Positions 1 through 13,764 of a stretch of DNA of 64,000 bases are shown piece by piece. Under the pieces are notes generated by a model. The model was not told where the DNA came from. It worked only from the letters and a program-made list of their open reading frames with translations, and ran no database searches. The DNA is taken from contig OX579639.1 in assembly GCA_951230915.1 (NCBI GenBank), positions 8,308,001 through 8,372,000 on the forward strand. The letters are read 5' to 3'. The DNA comes from Antitrichia curtipendula (lineage: Eukaryota; Streptophyta; Bryopsida; Hypnales; Leucodontaceae). Made by a program: the position numbers and the translations under genes. Each line of letters begins with the position of its first letter. The first letter of the stretch is position 1.

Positions 1-677
1 GCATAGTGTTTCTTTATGTATTTGACAATAGATTTGACATCCAAGGTGTATAAATTGACACAACAATACAAAAGTTTAAAAAAATTGTTTTCATGCTTAA
101 ATAGATCCTATGATATATGGCACTCCAATTTAAATCATTATTGCACCTCTTACATGTTTGAGAAGTTGCAAAATGGACACCTATCTGACATATATAATAA
201 GCAGTGTCATATTTGAACATGACATAGTTTAGTATATAATATATTATAAGAATAAAATACAAGATCATATTTACAGTCTCTACTAGAACTTGTAAGGATT
301 AATCCCCAAAGAATAAGTGGATTTGGTCACAAAATGATAAACTGAAAATTTTGGGTAGTTTTTGTACGAAATCACTTTGACTTAGAAAGTGGACAAGTAC
401 TCAATTTTCAAGAATATTGATTCTTTTTGTTCATTAGAAACATTGCCTCCAAAATCAAACAAAGTAAGTAGCTTTGAGACACATGTGCATTTTTTCTATT
501 TGAATCATAAAATTTGGCAAGTATGTTACTAACATGATGTACAATAGCATGCATCTCTCAAAAAGAAAGCATGTAGTGCCCAAATCTCACTTTAACTGCA
601 CTCAAAGATTGTAGACCGTATTGGGATGTCTTTTCAATGGATAGTGAATGGATAGTCACTTAGAGGTGACAATTCCA
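1..677. other. AT-rich intergenic sequence, no gene seen
   Basis: Only short ORFs without recognisable protein character are present. I see no conserved motif, RNA gene or clear repeat. Confidence 0.5.
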
Positions 678-1619
678 TTAACCCCTAAAGGACCAAACAT
701 TGTTTTTTGACAACATAGCGATTTTGGGTAGCTCACTACAACCGGAATTTTTATTTTTTTTCCTTGAAATTTTCACACAAGATGTGCTTGAGGAGTAGCT
801 TTAAGGCCCAACAATTTTCATAACTTTTGACTACGTGGTTAAAAAGTTATAACATGATATGTCATTTTCATTGGTTAGCGGGCAACCCGGGCAGCTGAAA
901 AAACTTCTTTAGAAATCAATTCTTTTTTAAATAAAAATTTGAAATTGGTTCTTTAGATTTATATATACATGGAAAGCTTTGAATCATTCTAATTTGATCA
1001 ATGAGATGAAAGTTATGAAGAGGTTTGTTTGAGGATAGTTATGGAATTTCTACTCTAAGATAAACTTTGAAGTCCTTTATTTAACTCAATTTTCAATACT
1101 TTTGAAAAAAAATGAAAACATTGGGTGTAGATTGTTTATTAAAACATTACGATTGTTGGGATTGGCATATTTAAATTCCATATTTAAATTCTTAACAATT
1201 TAGTGTTTTGAACATTCTCTACCTCTTTCTACTTACTATTTTTTTCCTGTATGTTTTACAATTCCAAACGGTCTGAAAATTTTCAAGCATGTATCCAACT
1301 GGCCTTGAAGAATGAATGCAAAGAGTAACCAACATTTTAGATATTTTTTCATACAAGTGTGACCTTGTGAAGTGCAGCTGCTCGGATTTCCGTAGGGACA
1401 AAAAAAGGATTTTTGTCAATTCAGACGCTATTATCTTGCAATCTACATGGTGGAAATTTCTGAATTTTTTTCCACAACTTCTCAAACTAGTTTAATACAA
1501 GATCCTTTGGTTACATTCTTCCAAAAATGTTTTTTTAAAAAAAATTTGGTACTTGTATTAGAAATAGCAATTTTGGAGCGGTTTTGGTGAAAACATAGTC
1601 TCTGACCTTTAGGGGTTAT
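678..1619. mobile_element. TTAA-flanked non-autonomous DNA element
   Basis: The left end reads TTAACCCCTAAAGGACC at 678. The right end reads CCTTTAGGGGTTAT at 1606-1619, where the expected TTAA has become TTAT. The first 370 bases are clearly homologous to the left arm of the foldback element at 12760-13504: the same order of sequence, including the block about an unchanged CGATTTTGGG motif near 720. The right half is different, so this is a diverged or chimeric family member. There is no coding capacity. A TTAA target and CCC-starting ends are what piggyBac-superfamily elements leave; the assignment is inference. Confidence 0.6.
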
Positions 1620-4600
1620 CACACAAATTAAATGTACTTGTTATAAATGTGGCATCTAGTGATAGGACATAATTTTTTTAAATCCCCCCCCTTAATTTGT
1701 AATTTCAGATTGCAACTTCGGATGAAATCAATATAGGATATATTGTTGTCTTGTCATATCTATATCCATAATATATAGTATGTATCCGTATACATCTTTT
1801 ATATCCCATATCCGTATTCCAAAGCGACAGCCATTGATTTTTGGCAAATAAATGGTATAGGATTTTTGGCAAATCAATGACATTTTTTTGGAGCATATTG
1901 ATGGTATGTAATTTTTTAGAATCAAAAGTGCAGGGGATTAATCAAAAACACGTTGTTCACATCTTTTCATAGGATAGGGTAGGGCCAAAAAGAAACCTTT
2001 CCATCTAAACACTTAGATTTTAGCACTCAAAATGAATTAGGCTTTAGATGTTTCATAATTAATTAGTTATATAAACTTCAAAGTGGCTATAGAAATTTAA
2101 TACCTTTGTACACGTGAAGACCAAGTTTTGGTTCATGTTTGCAAATGTTGGCCTAGACATGTATTGATCTCGTAAGAACACAAACTAAATACTTGGGAGA
2201 CTCAAACCTATGAGGCATAAGAAAAAGGTCTAGAAAGGGTCAAAGAAAAAAATCTATTGAAAAGAAGAAACCAAGACCAATGAATCAATGTTTCTTTTTT
2301 CATTTTCTATAAAGTGGCAAAGTGACGAAGTGGCGATAGTAATTGTTACGGTGGTGCTCCAAGTTTCAACATTCATCCACATATTGGATAGAAAATGTGA
2401 TACTACATATCTATAATTCTATTTCCATTCACAATGTGGCGATTTCATCCAAGATTTTTCTTGAACTTGAATTTTTTTCGTGATTTCATCCAAAATTTTA
2501 CTGAAAATTTCCTATAGGCTTGGTGCTAGGTCAAATTTTTTGGTGCAATTTTGCACCAAATCGCCAAAAAAACCCACCACTGCAATGAATAGGCTCAAAA
2601 TTTTCTTCCCCTAACTAATTATTTTTGTAAAACCCAAAACTTTATTGTTGATCCATCTTCATTTGAAAGTAGGATACTAAAAATTCTCTCTCCCCACTAT
2701 TCCTGACGCCTACCAATTGAGCTTCTTTTCTAGTTTGAACCTCCCCAATTCTAAGGGAGGAGGTCCTAAAATGGAGCGGGTTCTAAAACCAATCGGGCTC
2801 TAGAGGTACATTTTGCACTTTCCAATGTAGAAGTGGTGTGCATTTGAGGAGGTGGTCGGTTTTAGAGCCCACAAAAATGCACTTTTCAGCAACTTCAGAA
2901 ATTCATAACTAACTCTACAAAGCTTCAAAAAATATGAAACAACTTGGGTTAGATGCCAATTTCTCTTGTCTTTCAAGGAAAATTTACTGAAAAATATTTT
3001 AAGAAGTTCTACCTCCCCAAAAGTTAGCTTCAACTCTTAGATGAGCGGTTTATGGACCTCCTACCTTAGTGCAAACGATCAAGCCTATTGCTTTTAACCT
3101 TCTTTTTACGTTATCATTTCTGCTATAGGACTTCTCAAAAATTTGGTTCAGGCCACTAATTTTGTCAAATTATGATTGACCCCCAAAAATTGTAGAAGCC
3201 TGGTAATCCTTTGCCCAAGAACTACAGTTGTACAGTACTGCACCATTCTTCAAGAAATCTGCACTAACTTAGGCTGCCTCATTCATCATGAGTTTGCAAA
3301 CTTGAAACGTCCTCGTGATGAACAATTTTGCATCATGGCACAGCCGCCAGTGCACGGTGCCCACAGTACAGACGATGTACACTATTTTGCAACACTAAAT
3401 TTAGCAAATTTAATTCCCCAAAGTTTTCTTACTGCTACAACAAATGTGAATACCCGTATCAAAGTACTTTTTAAATTTGAAATTCTAGCATATATATAGC
3501 AACGGTTCTAGCAACTTGAAATAATCATGGGATCACTGCATATGAAATATCACTGCTCTAGTGAGTCTACGAAATAAAACACAAATAGGGTAGAATGAGT
3601 GAGAATGAGTTGAAATTGCTCAATCACTGAAATATTTCATTTCAGCAGCACGAATTTAAATTCAGTACAAATAATGTGACTTCGGAAATTTATTAGCGTC
3701 ACCTGCACTACCGGCCAATTATGTTATTTCCTGATAACTGTAACATCCTCTCTAGAATTTATGAATAAATTAACATCTATATAGAACTCTCTAAATATAG
3801 CCGTATGCCTGCATAACACATTTGACACCCTTGAATCCCCGAAAGGATGGCACTCGAGTGTAACCTAGAGCATTGACTTGAACGCCTTGTCAACATATAA
3901 GTTAATGAGCAGTTACAAATTCAAATTCGAAACCAAACGTCTCAAGAAATTCTAATTTATTTTTGGCGAAAATGAAACAGTAAATTTCATAGGAAACACA
4001 CAAATGGGAACGTCACGAATGGGAACGTCTCAACAGTGGGAAACGGGATGCCACGAATGGGAACGTCTCAACAAATTTTAATGCGGGTACTTGGGTGTCC
4101 ACATTTGAACGATGAGAGTTCAATGAATCCCACCACCTACCATGTTACCACAATACACAAATCTATCAGGCAGCGATAGCATCTACAATTGAGCAAATAA
4201 CAGGTGCGTGTTTTGAATGTCTTTCGACATTGCCTGAATTGCAGTAGCTTCCTTTAAATCAGGAGACTTCATGTACTCAACCCCCGAACATAAACCTAAA
4301 ACTACTCAAATGTGGGTTACCTTGTATTTTCCATGAAAATTGGAGCAGATCAAAAGTGGGCAACTTTTTCTGACCTGCCTCCGATGATTCAGCTCACAAT
4401 GGTCCACCATGTGTTTCTTTCTCCTTGTGATTCACCGTACATTGCAAGTCAAAGGGCAGTAGCGCCCTGTAGACGAGTGACCAGATGATATGAATTGTCT
4501 CCACGAGGCCTGAATGCAATGACAGAAAAAAATGCTACCTAGAATCTTTGATGGATGTTTCCAATCTACGGCAGAAAGCATGAACAGCCTTACGCAACTA

Positions 4601-4823
4601 CATTTACAAAGGTCAGGCAAGTGGGGCACCCTCCGGATCTCCCCTTGCTCACGCCTCCAACATCGATGTCCGATACTAACGTAGGTTGAAGCTTCAGCTG
4701 AAAAAGTCAGGTTGCACGAGGTTGAGTTCAGCATATACTCTAAGTCCAATGCACCACTCATGAATACTTTAACTACAGTGAATCCTATCCAACAGAATGT
4801 ATGCGGATATATTCTGTTCAAAC
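1620..4823. other. 3.2 kb without a recognisable gene
   Basis: This is AT-rich spacer with small random ORFs. The last few hundred bases (about 4200-4823) probably hold the 3' UTR and downstream flank of the minus-strand DUF1640 gene, since base composition becomes less AT-rich there. A short repeated phrase (gggaacgtc, three times at 4006-4067) is visible. Nothing else is supported. Confidence 0.45.
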
Positions 4824-7582
4824 TCACATGAGAATGCGCAGGAGACCAAGCCCAACAGCCGTAACAGAGACAATGGTACCTGCACACAATGGAAAGCTAT
4901 TGTAAAAAATCACCATTAGCACTGCAAGTAACTATGCCTGTATCCAAAAAAATATCATAAAGACACAAGGTATAACTTCAAAATAAAATCTCAGAAGTTG
5001 GTCTAGGACTTCAGGGTTGAAGAAACAAACATCAAACAAAGCAAGGCAACAGTGAGAAAAACTGTACCAATGCAGTACTTAATAACATCGTATTTGGCCG
5101 CCTCAAGTTGTGTTTTTAAAGTATGTATTTCCTGCTCATCAAAACATACATGGAGCACATTAGTGTGGAAGCTTCAATATTCAAAACATGACTGCGGTCC
5201 ACAAAAATACAAAGCTGCGGAACCATCCATATTAAAGCAACTCAGAAAAAAAAAAAAAGATAAAGGAAGAGAAAATGTCTGCTCTTCTCTAACTCACCCT
5301 GTCCAGTTTGTTGGTGAGATTTGAAGTCTCACTGCTCTGTGTGGCTAGTTCCTCTCGGATGCGCCTGGAAAACCCCCAGAATCTTAAGGATTCAGCCATT
5401 CACAAGCTGATATAAACTTCAACATCCAACTCTACTATTAGGTATCCTATCACAATCTGCCCCTCCAAAGTTGCAGTTTTAACCTTAAAGATATCAGCTC
5501 ACTGATACAATCAATTATTGCATGCTAATGCCAGTTGGTACAGAGATGGAAGAAGAAAATTCTCAAGTACAAGAAGTCCAGGATGTAATAAAACTCACCC
5601 TCTTTCTAGGTTCAAGTCCAAGCGTTGACCTGCTGTTACTTTGTCAATCTCATACCTGCAATGATGACCAAACAAAATCAAGATAAGGACCAAAAAATGT
5701 CCGTACAAATTTGTCTCAACTTGAATTGACTGTTTCCAAATCTACAAATGCTTAGTAAGTTCGGAATGAAAATATTGACAAACAGTGAGCAAAGTTATAC
5801 CTAAGCTCACTGCGCATTTTGTCAATGTCAGTCCGAAGTCTTTCAGTTTCGCGCTGCAACGTTGCAAAGTGATGCTCCTGTAAACATGACGATTGAGATC
5901 CACACAGACAAACATCATCAGAGAGGTGTAGTCGGTACAAAAGGCAGAAAATTGCAAACGCAAGGACTTCCGACGAGAGATGGATCCAAGTATTTTAAAA
6001 GAATACCTGTGAGCTTTGCACTTCACCCTTAAACTTGGACAGTGCTGCTTCTGCCATCATCTCACTCTGCAAGATAAGACCACTCGAAATCTGAGCACAC
6101 AACTCATAAACTCCTGACAGAAAACGAATGACACTGCCGAAGGACAATACTAAGCAGTTATTGTAACAACTAATTACATTGCACCAAAATATGTTTTCAG
6201 ATTGAAGTGACACTTTTGACCACCTTTGACAGCTTACAAATTCCTTGGACAAAATTGTTATGGGCCACATTAATTTTCCTTCCAGTGCAATTGAACACAG
6301 AGAGGTCTTGACGTGTCCGGTGTAATGGCAGTCAGGACAACCGACGAATCCCAAAACTCAGGGTTGAAGTCAAACAAAATTAACATTTTATCGGACCTGC
6401 CCAACGGGAGTGTTAGATGGCACAAGAACTGCGTCACATTAATCAGTCCTTGGTCAGTTTTTATAACACATCAGGATTAGGGGCTTTCGGCAGAATTTGG
6501 GATTTAGACATACTCTTGTCATCTCCGTTTTCGAAGTAAACGATTGAGCCACATTTTCCAAGCTGTCATTGAGCACTTCCGTGATAACTGCAGTGATCGC
6601 CTCAGCTTGCTTTGGTGTCAATCCCTGAGCTTCTAACCTCCGAACCTGTGAAGGCATCCATTGACCTCATGTCAGGTGTGCGATATCCTCCTCTTTCTGA
6701 TTCCATAAAAACAGAAAACCGGTGCAGAATATAGAAGGAACCGCAGAGGCCCGTCCACCAACCGGGACAGGTCCCTCTCAAACCTGCAGTATCAATGCAG
6801 GATTGGAAAGTTTCAATGCTATGCCTAATGCAAGCACTGGTCTTCATGTCAATCTACGGAAAAGAGGTCATCAATTAGGGGAACAAAGAAACTAGAATTG
6901 CCGAAGTAAATCCTGCCTAACAAAGATGCAAATTGACCCTATAAGGCCGAAACCAACCACATGAGAGTAGAGATGACCGATGAGCAAAATCACCAAAAAA
7001 ACTGATTATTATGGCTAGATTAAGATTCATGATATGCAGTTTTCAATATCTCCTCGACAAAGGCAACTTTATGGGTGCAATTCCAAATTTCGAAAATGAC
7101 GTTCTGTTATTAAGGAACAACAGAGTACACTTTTCCTGACCACATCTGCCAAACCTAAAATCCATCATGACAGATATTCCACGTCCACTCGGGACATGCA
7201 GATCCAGCTGTTATGATCGTGATCAAATTGTCCCTTGCAACTAGAGAAAAAGCATCCTCCCGGACAATAATGGAGAGTCAGAAATTACCAGTGCCAGAGT
7301 GTCAACGAGAAATGCTCTCTTGTTATTGGCCGTCGCGACAAGCTGCGAGATGTTGCGCATGTAGTACCCCCTCACAGCCGTGTAATTCCACGCCTTCAAT
7401 GGCGTCGATCCATACGAACACCTGCGATCTTGCAATAATTGCCAATCCACAGGCACCCTCGCCACCACTGGCACCTTCAATTTCAAATCCGACCCGATCA
7501 ACTCCGCCGGGATGGCACTCACCAATGTCTGTAACGGCCACGCCTGATTCTGCACGACCCTCCGCGCTGCAGCAGCTGCCAT
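4824..7582 (-). CDS. DUF1640 / CCDC90-MCUR1-like mitochondrial coiled-coil protein
   Basis: Eight exons on the minus strand join in frame: 7289-7582, 6514-6645, 6007-6066, 5801-5877, 5599-5655, 5298-5364, 5068-5131 and 4824-4879, giving 268 aa. All junctions use GT-AG. The N-terminus is Ala/Arg-rich and free of acids at the start, like a mitochondrial presequence. The family core is plain: VDTLALVRRLEAQG, then KQAEAITAVITEVLNDSLEN, then a long coiled coil (LQRETERLRTDIDKMRSELR, YEIDKVTAGQRLDLNLERG). It ends with a membrane segment, roughly KYCIGTIVSVTAVGLGLLRILM-stop. The family includes yeast FMP32 and animal CCDC90B/MCUR1, inner-membrane proteins linked to calcium-uniporter or respiratory-complex assembly; the plant role is not settled. 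An upstream in-frame ATG at 7612 would add ten Gly-rich residues; I prefer 7582 because MAAAAARR looks like a normal presequence start. Confidence 0.93.
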
Positions 7583-7612
7583 TCCACCCCCTCCCCACCC
7601 CACCCCACCCAA

Positions 7613-8812
7613 ACCCTAACCTCTCTCACACTAAAACACTAAAAAAATCAAGAAATTCCAACTCTCACACTACTCCCATCGTGAATGGGATGCAAATGGC
7701 ATCAAACTCGACCCAAATGATATCACCTCCGGAATGTAAGACGTCAAGTCTCGACAAAGTGGAAACTCTATACCATTCCAAGCTCCAAACCAAACCCTAA
7801 CGACTCCCACGCCAAAATACTCAATCCAAAATTCCGAAACTCATGCTACTACCGATCCTGGATCACAATACTCGCCCGAATTGGCATCGCCCTAGTGATT
7901 CGAAACACGGGATGCGAACCATCCAAAACTCCAGAGCGATCAAAGCTCTGTCCACACGATTCCAGGCCGGAATCAGGGACATGACTTGCGGAGCACTCTC
8001 GATTTCGCTTGGCCAACTGGTGAAGTAAATTGAACGCAATCGCATTCAGTTAACTGATTGTTAACTTACAGAGGATCTGCAATTGCAAAAGATGGTAACG
8101 GAGGATCGCGTCGGGTGTTGCGATTGTGCAGTGGATTGCATGCACGTGGTTCGAGAAGGAAACCCTAGAAAATACATTAATACAGCAGAGCCTGCCGGAA
8201 GTGGTTTTGCAATTGGCCGAGACCGGTAGGTCCAGGTGGATGGGTCCAGGTGGACGAACTGGACTGTCGTCGGTGGGCCCAGTCAATTGCCTAGTCACTT
8301 CTACCCTTTCAGTTTTTCCCAGAGTAAATTTTTTGACAAATTATTACCACAACCCGGCTAGGGAGGATTGACCTCCTTATTGCCCCGTGTTTTATCCCCG
8401 ATAAAACACTGGAATTTTTTACTGGCCCACCCATGATAAAATTTGCAAATTCTGAATTCAAATTTGCAATCAAAGGCCCCGTAATTGCTAGCAACTGTGA
8501 AGACATACAAAATTTATATAATACGTGAGGGGCAATTTTTACATTTTTCCTTGGATGGGGCAATGAGGGGATCATTCTTCCTTGTCCCAGAAAACTAACA
8601 CAAATGTAAGTGACAAGCTAAAGGTGAGTACATCTAAAACCACCACACTAAAAAAACTAACAATATATACTAGCAGCCTACATTTGGGTGCATCAAATGT
8701 ACAACACCATTGTATAGTGTTGCTTTCGGGTGAATAGTTGATTTGGAGAGTATTGACCTTAAGTTAGGAGGCTTGGAAGAAGCAAAGAGAATGATTACAT
8801 CTTGCAATAAAT
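7613..8812. other. 5' flank of the DUF1640 gene and spacer
   Basis: The first 400 bases are less AT-rich than the surrounding spacer and probably contain the 5' UTR and promoter of the minus-strand gene. A G/T-rich run (C/A on the plus strand, 7582-7615) lies at the start codon region. No TATA box or second gene is evident. Open frames here lack family features. Confidence 0.4.
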
Positions 8813-10133
8813 CACTATAAGAAAACCCTGTTTTTGTTGTCGTTGAACCAAAACATGCCATGTTTGCTGAGATGTCACGCGTTAAGTAGTGAACGGGTGC
8901 AAAAGAGTGAATTTGATTTGATGTTGCAAAAAACATGTGAGATTAAGTTGGAAAACAAGTAGATGTCACCGTAGACAAAGATGTTTTTAACGATGTTTAA
9001 AAAAACAAGCTCATGTTTTGCTGTGACATCTCAACAAACATAGACTGCCACGTCAGAATGAAGTCCATTTTCATTATGGATAAATTACTAAAAATTACTA
9101 AGGTCAATGGAAAAATATTGACCTCATATAAAAAATTTAGGAAAAAGGCAGTGATGTGGCATGCTTTATAAAAAAAAGAAAAATGGATGGATGAAAATGG
9201 ATGTGTTCCATGGATGAAAATAGATAGTCTTTATACAAGTGGGGAGGTGGAAGAGAGACAATTGATATGGGATATATAAAAAAAAAATTGTATTCAAAGT
9301 GAAATGTCCACAAAAACGTTGAGATGTCTGAAACAACATCTCTATGTTTAAAAAAACATCTCTATGTTTAGAAGAATATGTACACGTCAAAAACAACATC
9401 GACATGTAAACAAGTGAAATAACCATATTCTACTTATCCCATATTGTTTGTCTTTCCATGGGCAGAGAATGGATATAAATATAATGTCTTTGTCCTTCAT
9501 TTTTATTAACTTTTAATGAAGTAATTCCTTCATTTGGCCATTAAAAATTCTCTTAATGGTTGATGGTAAGTTTTCTTCAATTTTTGTTGAATTAAAATTT
9601 TTTTTTGTTCATTTCATTTTTTTAATTTATATTAAATTTTTATTGATATTGCCTTGTAGGTAGGGTATGTAGCAATTGATGTTTGAAAAAACGTGTAATT
9701 TGACGTTGCAAAAAATTGTCTAATTTGACATCTCAAAAAACACCATTAAATTATTCAAATGACACAAAAATGAGCTGACGTGGCCTCCACGTCAGTGACC
9801 ACGTCACAGTTTCCCGCCTCCACGTCAAAGACCACATCAGCAATGGCATGGATGGAAAAAAAGATGACGTGGCAGTGGTCGAGCATGTGGCGTTGACATG
9901 GCGCTTACGTGGCCTCCACATGTCGACCTCTGCAGACCTTTGTTCACCTTGTCATGTGTGACATCAGGAAAACACAAGCTTGGAAACGACCCTTTTTTTG
10001 TGATTTTTGCACGTTTTTTGCCCGTCAATTCAAACGGATTTTAGGAGACGTCTAAGCCGATTACTTCCGCATCAAACAAGACGCCGTCTCATGTTTTTTG
10101 CAACATAAAAAAAAACCATGTTTTCTTATAGTG
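8813..10133. mobile_element. Non-autonomous CACTA (CMC/EnSpm-type) transposon
   Basis: The left end is CACTATAAGAAAAC at 8813 and the right end is GTTTTCTTATAGTG ending at 10133, a perfect 14-bp terminal inverted repeat. The element is flanked by the 3-bp direct repeat AAT (8810-8812 and 10134-10136), the expected CACTA target-site duplication. Subterminal regions carry many copies of short motifs in both orientations, for example variants of GAGATGTC and AACATGTTTT, as expected for transposase-binding arrays. No transposase ORF is present, so it is a 1,321-bp deletion or MITE-like derivative. Confidence 0.9.
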
Positions 10134-10136
10134 AAT

Positions 10137-12759
10137 AATATATTTTTTTAATCCATTCAATGACTATAGAGGTCAATTTAACACCATTATCCCTTCGGGG
10201 GCCAAATTGGATTTTGGGTAGACACCTATTGTTTCAATTTTTGTCATGATTTCTTAAAAGAAAATTTGAAGATAGAAAAATTGATTATCTTTGTGGGAGT
10301 ATAATTATTTTTTTCAATTGGTGCTTAGAAACAAAATCATGCCTAAATAAGCTCAATATAAGAGAGACCAGGTAGCAAAAAAATATTTCAAAAAATTTAA
10401 TTTTTAATTTTTTTCTCATGAATTCTATTTAGTCTACATTGAAGGCTTTGGTTCGTTTCATTTGGATAAGTGATGTGAAAATTATACGCAATCTTGTTTT
10501 GGAGGCAATCTAAGCATCTTCTTGAAAAAATTACTTATAAAATTTACTTCTAAATGCAATTTTTACACTTTTCAAAAAATAAGGTCCCGCATGTTTTAGT
10601 TTTCTATCTAAGAAAATCTATCCATTAACATTAGTTCATTTTAATTCCATCTCAGAGACATTAATAATTTAGATTTTTCTTCTATCTTGTACCTATTTCT
10701 ACTTAACAATTTTTTATTGAATAAAAATAAAGTTTTTTAATTTTTTTCCTAGATTCTCAACTCAATTTTCCTCCATGAAAATTTAAACCTTAAGACTCTA
10801 TAGTGCCAAGAAATTTATGTTAAGAAGCTTCAAAGTCAAATAATTTGGTCCTGCAATGTGCCAAAAAACTTGTTTTCTTCAGTTCAAATACATATATCTT
10901 GCAATTTGAGACGTCAAATTTTTTAGAATTCATTTAACACATTTTTATACTAGTAAGGTGTAAGATCCTAAGATTAGATGTGCAAAAAAACCACTTCAAT
11001 ATAATTAGAATATGAGACTTTGAATCTTCTTAGCTTAAAGATTTTGTACTATAAATTTTGAATTTCTAATTTTCTATAAAGAATTGAATTGCAAGTCTAT
11101 ATTTTTTTTCTTAAAAACACACTTAACATTTACACATGAGCCCCTAAATACCCAAGGCTTTTTTTGAGCTTTTAGGAATTATTTTGCTCTAAATTGAACA
11201 AAAAAACAATATTTTGATAAATTGTATTATTTACAAAAAATTGTAACCGTATAAATTCAAACTAAACATGTCAGAGATCAACGGTGCTAGTATGTGAGTC
11301 CAAGAATTTAAGCTTGTGAGCATTGAGCCTATAATGTAGGTATCTATAATATAGATACCACACTTTATAGAAGGTGTATGTATCATAAACACCTATAATA
11401 TGGGTATTTGTAACCTATAATCATATATGGTTTCTATAATATATACCTATATACATGTATCATAAGCACCTATAATATAAATGTATAGTATTCTAGGCTC
11501 ATGGGCTCACACCCTTATGCTCACATAATAGCAACCTTTTGTTAGAGATCATATAGGAAAAAAAACATAACAAAATCACTTGAGGATTTAAAGATTATAA
11601 TGTTTGACATGAGGGTGTTAAAACTACAAAAGTGATTTGAAGTCTTTCAATCCTTTTTTTCTCATGTCAAATCTAAAAAGTTGGTCACCAAAAAAATATG
11701 AGGATAAAGGGCCTATCATGCAAACCCCTAATCAATTTATGGCCTCTCAAAATCTACTCTAGAATTTTTTTAAATTAATTTCTAATGTGAATTTTTCTCC
11801 AAGGTTTAGTGTATTTGAGACTCATTTCCAAGAGCCTTCAACACTACATAAAATCAAGATTGCAATGGACACCCTTGCACAAAATCTTGAATAAAAAAAT
11901 CATAATCAATCATTTTTTAAATCAGATTTTTGCTATTAAAAACTTGTGTTTTTATAGGACGTTTTCATGATTTTAGGAGACAGATATTAGTGGAGGTTTA
12001 ATAAAACAACTTGTGTTTTTATGTCAATAATAACATCAAATGTAACATTTGGTGTTTTGATAGTGTTTTGATGCTAAAACTAGACTTCAGAAAGAATTAA
12101 AAACTATATAAACTACTAAGAATAGCAACTTGGTTAGGTTTATTTAATTTCAAAGTATTGTCAACACCCAAATTGAGTGCCTTGAGCATTTACGGGTTAA
12201 AGAATTGTTAAATAGAAGCACGATTAAGATTGAAACACATTTATCTAAACAATAAAATTGTTCTTCTAAGGGACCTTAACTCCTGAGCACCTCAACAACA
12301 TAATCTTGTCTTTCAAAATTTAAAGGTTTTCTTGTTTGACTATTATAATCTTTTTAATAGTACGGTCAAAGGACGTGTCTCTTTCCCTTGAGTTCCTAGC
12401 TTGTCTCTACTACCGATCGATACAATTTATGTGGATCTTTTGTTAGGTGATAGTTTGATTGGAATGAATTCATTAAGGGTTTGAATTTTAGTAAATATAC
12501 AATGGTCGTTTAGGAGTTAACCCTTGAAGTCTCAAGGCCACTTTTTGTCAAAAAATACTCAAAATTGCCATTTTTGTTGCGTTTGTCCAAAAAAGCAAAA
12601 AACATTTTTTTCAAAAATTGAACTACCAAATCTTATACTTCATTTATCTAAAATTATGTAGTAAAAATCTAATGAAGTTTAACTGTACAAATTGGAAGAT
12701 ATTAGCATTTAAAGATAGCAAAAAAAAATATGAATGCTACCTTGCAAATTCAGATGAAT
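10137..12759. other. AT-rich spacer with old repeat fragments
   Basis: There is no gene. About 10400-10560 is an inverted, diverged copy of the repeat unit seen tandemly at 13765-14614; both share the phrase for cttagattgc next to acaagattg on the opposite strand. At 11320-11500 the sequence alternates short TATAAT/TATAGGTAT-like words, a local low-complexity tract. A possible TTAACCC end lies at 12517-12523 and could be the left end of a larger element ending at 14614. Confidence 0.45.
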
Positions 12760-13504
12760 TTAACCCCTAAAGGACCAAACACTGTTTTTTGACAACATAG
12801 CGATTTTGGGCAGCTCACTACGAATGAAATTTTTATTTATTTTCTCTCGAATTTTCACAGAAGAAGTGCCCAAGGAGTATCTTTAAGGCCCAACAATTTT
12901 CATGACTTTTGACTACATGGTTCAAAAGTTATTGCATGGTATGTCATTTTCAATGCTCGGCGGACAGCCCGGGCAGAAAAAAAAACTTCTTTGAAAATCA
13001 CTTTTAAAAAAAATAAAAATTTGAAATTGGTTCTTTAGGTTTATTTAAGAGTGGGAAGCTTTGAATCATTCCATTTGAATTAATGAGTCAAAAGTTATGA
13101 GGATTTTTAGTTTGCGGATAGGTATGGAGTCCATGGAAACCATACCTACTCGCAAACTAAAAATCCTCATAACTTTTGACTCATTAATCCAAATGGAATG
13201 ATTCAAAGCTTCCCACTCTTAGATAAACCTAAAGAACCAATTTAAATTAAAAAAAATTTAAAGTGATTTTTCAGGAAGTTTTTTGAGCTGCCCAAGCTGC
13301 CTGCCGAGCAATGAAAATCACATATCATGTTATAACTTTTTAACAATGTAGTCAAAAGTTTTGAAAATTGTTGGAACCTAAAGCTACTCCTAGGGCACAT
13401 GTTTTGTGAAATTTTCAAAAAAAAATATTAAGAACTCCATTCATAGCGAGCTGCCCAAAATCGCTATGTTGCCAAAACACACAGTTTTTTCCTTTAGGGG
13501 TTAA
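12760..13504. mobile_element. 745-bp near-perfect foldback element with TTAA target duplication
   Basis: The element starts TTAACCCCTAAAGGACC (12760) and ends with the inverse CCTTTAGGGGTTAA (13504). The two arms, about 365 bases each, are inverted copies of one another through their whole length and meet near 13132 with a spacer of only about ten bases. No ORF of note is present. The arms match the left 370 bases of the element at 678-1619. A partial relative lies at 25195-25330. TTAA flanks plus CCCC-starting termini fit a piggyBac-type MITE. The transcript of either strand would be one long hairpin. Confidence 0.85.
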
Positions 13505-13764
13505 TCGCCATTTGTGGAAAAAATTAGCACGACAAATTCTAACTAAAAAAAATTTATGTTGAAGAATTGAATTGAAAGTCTAGGGAACAAATTTAAAAAA
13601 AACACTCATTTGATTTTTCAGTCTTTAAAAAGTTGTTAAATAGAAGTAGGTACATGATTGAAAGAAAAAATTAAATCGTTAATAACTCTAAGATGGGATT
13701 GAAACATAATAATTCCAACAATGAGATTATATTTGCAAGCATATTAAACCCCTTCAAACAGTTT

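Noticed and set aside
6781..6848. Possible extra exon between exons 1 and 2 of the DUF1640 gene
   Set aside because: It has borders that could splice, but direct joining of exon 1 to 6645 recreates the family sequence VDTLALVRRLEAQG exactly, so the extra piece is not needed.
7213..7800. 195-codon plus-strand frame
   Set aside because: It overlaps exon 1 and the 5' UTR of the minus-strand DUF1640 gene and has no recognisable motif.
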